From assembly GCA_020722765.1 (NCBI GenBank), contig DYKD01000020.1, positions 1 to 42,424 on the forward strand: a stretch of 42,424 nucleotides of DNA, given 5' to 3'. The position numbers and the translations under genes are program-made. This DNA comes from Brevinema andersonii. Its GTDB lineage: Bacteria > Spirochaetota > DYKD01. This document shows, piece by piece, positions 40,421 to 42,424 of the stretch (within the stretch, counting starts at the first letter, position 1; each line of letters begins with the position of its first letter). The notes beneath the pieces are model-generated. The model saw nothing but the letters and a program-made list of their open reading frames with translations, searched no databases and was not told the origin of the DNA.

Positions 40421-42298
40421 TTACTTGGACCACCTTTTACCAACTTTGAAGTCGGCCTTTGCCGGTATTTCCCCCAAAAAAGGCTGCTCCACCGCACACA
40501 TTATCTCTGACATAAATTGTTCTGCATCTTTTCCTATAGACTCATCCACCTCCGCCACGATCTCATCGTGTACTTGTAAAATCAATTTAAATTTGCTACC
40601 GAATGGGTTTTCCTTGGCAAGTTTTAACATTGCCATCTTTGTTATATCTGCGGCGGTCCCCTGGATCACGTGGTTAAACCCCTCCCTTTTTACTTGACCA
40701 AAATATTTGTCGAGTTCCTTTGGGGTAGCAAATACCGGCCTGGAAGGAAAATACCTTTTTCTTCCCAGTGCCGTGATTGAATATCCCAACTCCAATACCC
40801 TTTCCTGTACCAATCTTTGAAACCCGGAAAGCTGTGCATATCCTTCATAAAATCTAGCAATGATCTCCCTGGCTTTCTCTTTTGGTATAGAGAGGTTTTT
40901 CATCAGCCCATATTCTGTAGTACCATAAATAATGGCGAAATTTAGCGTCTTTCCAGAGTGCCTCTCTGATTGTGTGACATCGCTGAGTTTTTTGTCGAAT
41001 TGGATGGCGGCGGTAGCAGTGTGCATGTCTGCACCAGATAGATAAGCCTCTATGATCTTTCTATCACCGCTCAAAGAGCCGCACAAACGGAATTCTTGTT
41101 GGGAGTAATCCCCGCTGATTAATACCTTACCCTCATCTGCGATAAACGCAGGCCGTCTAGATGCTGGAATATTCTGTAAATTTGGCCCTCTAGATGCCAA
41201 ACGTCCGGTAGCGGTGCCAATATTTATATAATCTGTATGTATTCTTCCAGTTACAGGATTTATCAGGGATAGAAAGTTTTCTCCATAAGTGGAAGCAAGC
41301 TTTTCCATCTCCCGCAGATCTAACAAGGAATCAATAGCGGGATGGGGCGGGAGAAGCCTTAATGTCTTTTCATTGGTATCTTCTGCACGAATCCCGGCCA
41401 AGCGCAGCCCGGCTTTTACCTGCTTATGTGAACTGGGGTTGAATGTCCGTAGTGCCCAATCCCGTACTAATGATGGGTCAGTTATACTTTCAAGCGACCT
41501 TCTTAATATTTTTGCATTAACCGGAATGGCCAACCGGTCTGCCAACTCGTATGCGCTGTTTATCTGCGGAAATTTTATGTAGGAGAATAGAACCTGCTTG
41601 AATTTATCTCTCAAGATTCCCGCAGATTTCTCTGATTTATCCGTTAATTCTCTCCATAAAACCTTGTCCAGCAATGTACCATTCAGTTCCATCCGCCCAA
41701 TCACTGGAATAAGTCCCATTTCTAATTCGAGAACCTTATCCATCCTTGAATTTGAAATTAATTGCGTCTGTTTTCTGTATATCTCTTCTAGGTAAAGAAC
41801 ATCGAGCGACGCGTACAAAATCTGCTGTTCGCTGAAATCATCCCCAGGTTTCTTGTCAAGGAAGTCGCCCCTTGTATCTTTTTCCAGGTCCACCGAACAA
41901 TATTTATTAGTAAGTCTAGATAAAGAATATAATACCTCACCCACACCCGAATTTATGAGTGTCTCACAATACATCGTATCGTGTACATTTTCCAGCAATA
42001 TTCCGGTCTTTTCGAATATGAATTTAATGTCAAATTTGGCGTTATGGAATATAAACTTGGTTGTCTGTGGGTTTAATATCTCGATACAATATCTAAGAAA
42101 ATCATACCCCAGTTTTCCCACATTGAATACAAAGCAGTCATCACCGAGCTTTACCTGAAAAAGCAGCAAATCATTTACATACGGATCCAGCCCATTAGAT
42201 TCTATATCACAGGACGCCACAGTAAAAGAGCGATCTGCACATACAGAGACAAATTTCCCGAATTCTTTTGAATTCCTTGAGTTTATGTAGATTACCAC
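40421..42298 (-). CDS. polA: Family A DNA polymerase with 3'-5' exonuclease domain
   Basis: The protein has 625 residues from GTG 42298. Exonuclease motifs: D31-x-E33 (CDIESNG), F-HN-AKFD with N86 and D90, and D166 (YASLDVLYL). Polymerase motif A has D397 (SGDYSQQEF). Motif B is R446-x3-K450...F454...Y458 (RHSGKTLNFAIIYG), keeping the Phe at the dNTP-discrimination position of E. coli Pol I (F762). Motif C is H577-D578-E579 (QVHDEIVAEV). GRLASRGPNLQNIP is also present. It is therefore likely active for both functions. A 17-bp palindrome overlaps the start codon and tRNA-Leu lies just upstream. Confidence 0.95.
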   Translation of the reverse strand: MVIYINSRNSKEFGKFVSVCADRSFTVASCDIESNGLDPYVNDLLLFQVKLGDDCFVFNVGKLGYDFLRYCIEILNPQTTKFIFHNAKFDIKFIFEKTGILLENVHDTMYCETLINSGVGEVLYSLSRLTNKYCSVDLEKDTRGDFLDKKPGDDFSEQQILYASLDVLYLEEIYRKQTQLISNSRMDKVLELEMGLIPVIGRMELNGTLLDKVLWRELTDKSEKSAGILRDKFKQVLFSYIKFPQINSAYELADRLAIPVNAKILRRSLESITDPSLVRDWALRTFNPSSHKQVKAGLRLAGIRAEDTNEKTLRLLPPHPAIDSLLDLREMEKLASTYGENFLSLINPVTGRIHTDYINIGTATGRLASRGPNLQNIPASRRPAFIADEGKVLISGDYSQQEFRLCGSLSGDRKIIEAYLSGADMHTATAAIQFDKKLSDVTQSERHSGKTLNFAIIYGTTEYGLMKNLSIPKEKAREIIARFYEGYAQLSGFQRLVQERVLELGYSITALGRKRYFPSRPVFATPKELDKYFGQVKREGFNHVIQGTAADITKMAMLKLAKENPFGSKFKLILQVHDEIVAEVDESIGKDAEQFMSEIMCAVEQPFLGEIPAKADFKVGKRWSK

Positions 42299-42307
42299 TA
42301 TGGTAAT
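42291..42307. repeat. Palindrome over the polymerase start codon
   Basis: Perfect 7-bp arms (42291-42297 and 42301-42307) with a 3-bp centre overlap the GTG start at 42298. As DNA it could be an operator. As mRNA it could form a small hairpin over the initiation codon and limit translation. Confidence 0.4.
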
Positions 42308-42325
42308 TACTCCATTCTTCTATGT

Positions 42326-42354
42326 ATTATAGAGTGACATCGAGAGGATTTGAA
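42326..42354 (-). promoter_or_regulatory. Possible promoter for polA within the tRNA 3' part
   Basis: A perfect TATAAT (42331..42326) sits just after the tRNA-Leu. Seventeen bp upstream is TTCAAA (42354..42349), which is part of the tRNA T-loop and matches the -35 consensus at 4 of 6. The -10 is strong and the -35 weak. Promoter activity is plausible but may be fortuitous, since the T-loop sequence is constrained by the tRNA. Confidence 0.35.
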
Positions 42355-42416
42355 CCTCCACGCCTTGCGGCACATGATCCTAAGTCATGCCTGTCTGCCA
42401 ATTCCAGCACGATGCC
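42335..42416 (-). tRNA. tRNA-Leu(UAG)
   Basis: The minus-strand cloverleaf is complete. The acceptor stem GGCATCG pairs with CGATGTC (one G-U pair). The anticodon stem is CATGA/TCATG with loop CTTAGGA, giving anticodon UAG. A class II variable arm (GCC-GCAA-GGC) and a T-arm GGAGG-TTCAAAT-CCTCT follow. Discriminator A73 is at 42335. CCA is not encoded. The UAG anticodon reads CUA and, by wobble, other CUN codons. It would supplement host tRNA for phage translation. Confidence 0.92.
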
Positions 42417-42424
42417 AAATGTAC

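Overview
This window is a segment of a tailed bacteriophage genome (Caudoviricetes). Essentially every credible gene lies on the minus strand, so the order of expression runs from the right edge to the left. The phage looks siphovirus-like. There is one major tail protein gene between the neck genes and a frameshifted chaperone pair, a 1548-codon tape measure gene, and no sheath gene. The host cannot be named. Shine-Dalgarno sequences are of the AGGAG/GGAGG type, ATG, GTG and TTG are all used as starts, and several promoters match the sigma-70 consensus, two of them 12 of 12 with 17-bp spacing. No integrase, repressor or other lysogeny gene is visible.

Layout from right to left. (1) 42.4-30.9 kb, tRNA and replication/recombination: tRNA-Leu(UAG), family A DNA polymerase, a caspase/CHAT-like protein, RecA, a small acidic protein, a gp32-like zinc-containing SSB, a structured non-coding gap, a short replication-region protein, DnaB helicase, a PD-(D/E)XK resolvase-like nuclease, small unknown genes, a Cas4-like Fe-S nuclease, a DEDD exonuclease with a zinc ribbon, a deoxynucleotide-kinase-like P-loop protein and a two-TM membrane protein. 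(2) 30.9-30.6 kb: a degraded IS605-type TnpB C-terminus with an adjoining omega-RNA-like fold. (3) 30.6-29.35 kb: small zinc proteins, including a small-terminase candidate, with a promoter in front. (4) 29.4-25.4 kb: a five-gene sugar cassette (epimerase, methyltransferase, two GT-A-like and one GT-B-like glycosyltransferases), fused by start/stop overlaps to the large terminase. (5) 25.4-15.2 kb, head and neck: TerL, portal, protease-scaffold fusion, decoration protein, major capsid protein, connectors, and a further GT4 glycosyltransferase lodged among the connector genes. (6) 15.2-0.45 kb, tail: major tail protein, chaperones joined by a -1 frameshift, tape measure, baseplate/hub genes, a 1170-residue hub with a propeller-like extension, fibre-like protein, two paralogous virion proteins and a coiled-coil/TM protein. 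(7) 0.45-0 kb: an operator-overlapped promoter driving a gene cut by the left edge.

Together the genes give a self-contained replisome and recombination kit, a packaging and head pathway, and a long tail. The most distinctive parts are the glycan-modification genes built into the packaging/structural operon, the caspase-like gene between polymerase and recA, and the TnpB/omega-RNA relic. Strong hairpins without long U-tracts follow the major capsid and major tail genes. Consensus promoters inside recA and inside the fibre gene suggest internal re-initiation along an otherwise continuous leftward transcript.
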